A DNA stretch of 64,000 nt from Erinaceus europaeus (taxonomy: Eukaryota > Chordata > Mammalia > Eulipotyphla > Erinaceidae), in the NCBI RefSeq assembly GCF_950295315.1, contig NC_080168.1, positions 2,858,573 to 2,922,572 on the forward strand, given 5' to 3'. This document shows, piece after piece, positions 63,693 to 64,000 of the stretch. The notes beneath the pieces are model-generated. The model was not told the DNA's origin, made no database searches, and saw only the letters and a list, made by a program, of their open reading frames with translations. Both the position numbers and the translations under genes were made by a program. Numbering within the stretch: position 1 is the first letter of the stretch; the number at the start of each line of letters is the position of its first letter.

Positions 63693-63849
63693 ACCTTTTG
63701 TTCTTCCTTCTGCATTACCAATTTTTATCTTCTGTATGTGGACTCCCTGAGCATGTTCTTTCTTGTGTGCCTATTTCTTCCAAGGCACCTTTTGTTCAAC
63801 TCCAGAAATATTTATTTAAGAAGATGACATGGGTACATCCATATTTTTC

Positions 63850-64000
63850 ATCATTTTATTGGGTAGGACAGAAAGAAATGGAAAGAGGAGGGGAAGATAG
63901 AGAAGGAGAGAGACCTGCAGACCTGTTTCACCACTTGTAAGGTGAACCCCCTGCAGGTGGGGAGCTGGGGGCTCAAACCGGGATTCTTGTGAGGGTCCTT
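63850..64000 (-). mobile_element. SINE-A, antisense, cut by window end
   Basis: TTGGGTAGGACAGAAAGAAAT body, CCCCCTGCAGGTGGGGAGC core and part of the B-box region (GGGCTCAAACCGGGA). The head lies beyond the window. Confidence 0.93.

Noticed and set aside
1..64000. CRISPR arrays, operons or prokaryotic features
   Set aside because: Regular repeats here are microsatellites or dispersed SINEs. The sequence is vertebrate.

Overview
The window is non-coding mammalian chromosomal DNA, almost certainly from a hedgehog (Erinaceus, probably E. europaeus). Two things point there. The tRNA-derived SINEs that fill the window have the heads and bodies of the Erinaceidae ERI SINEs. There are also three copies of a Vingi-type non-LTR retrotransposon, a group reported among mammals only from hedgehogs. 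I found no host exon, RNA gene or CpG island. Long open frames come from microsatellites, SINE bodies or old retrotransposon coding regions, so the window is intergenic or intronic.

Repeat classes used below. SINE-A: head like GGGAGTCGGGCGGTAGCGC, B-box like GGTTCGAGCCC, CT-rich body, then a CAACAACAATAATAA-type region and an A-rich tail; a long form adds a roughly 60-bp 3' extension. SINE-B: head like GGTGGTGGCGCACCTGGTTG, body with GCAGGGGGAAAGCTTCA, tail AATAAATAAA. SINE-C: head like GGGGAGACAGCATAATGGTT. SINE-D and other: related, older tRNA-like SINEs. L1-U1 and L1-U2 are two different L1 3'UTR types. U2 contains the sense motif GGGTCCATACTCCCAGAGGG and is the commonest L1 piece here.

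Layout. 1-2 kb: microsatellites, then a SINE-A placed at the 5' edge of a SINE-B. 2.06-2.63 kb: 5'-truncated Vingi with a perfect 10-bp target-site duplication (TSD). 3-3.6 kb: polypyrimidine tract and SINE-C. 4-7 kb: old SINEs, a MIR and a 53-bp tandem duplication. 7.5-9.3 kb: L1 3' end whose tail has become (GAA)29. 10-19 kb: SINEs, L1-U2, and one short Vingi derivative at 15.5 kb. 19-27 kb: SINEs with clean TSDs, an antisense L1 ORF2 3' fragment, and an L1 5'UTR/3'UTR composite. 28.0-28.5 kb: first solo LTR. 34.7-35.2 kb: second solo LTR, inside a SINE-A. 37-38.6 kb: L1 pieces, one split by a SINE-A. 42-47.6 kb: dense SINEs and L1-U2. 50.6-51.0 kb: third solo LTR, inside a SINE. 52.5-53.1 kb: internally deleted L1. 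55.4-56.8 kb: a stack of nested insertions including an L1 with a 5' inversion. 57.4 and 61.9 kb: two more polypyrimidine tracts. 62.4 kb: second short Vingi derivative. 63.4 kb: ancient MLT1-type LTR. The right edge cuts a SINE-A.

The most unusual observation is in the solo LTR family. The U3 regions of two copies contain a near-exact copy of the 5' half of tRNA-Gly-GCC. It begins at tRNA position 1 and stops at the anticodon, upstream of the TATA box. Also notable are the Vingi parent and its two short derivatives, an L1 composite whose junction looks like a splice junction, and an L1 twin-priming inversion.
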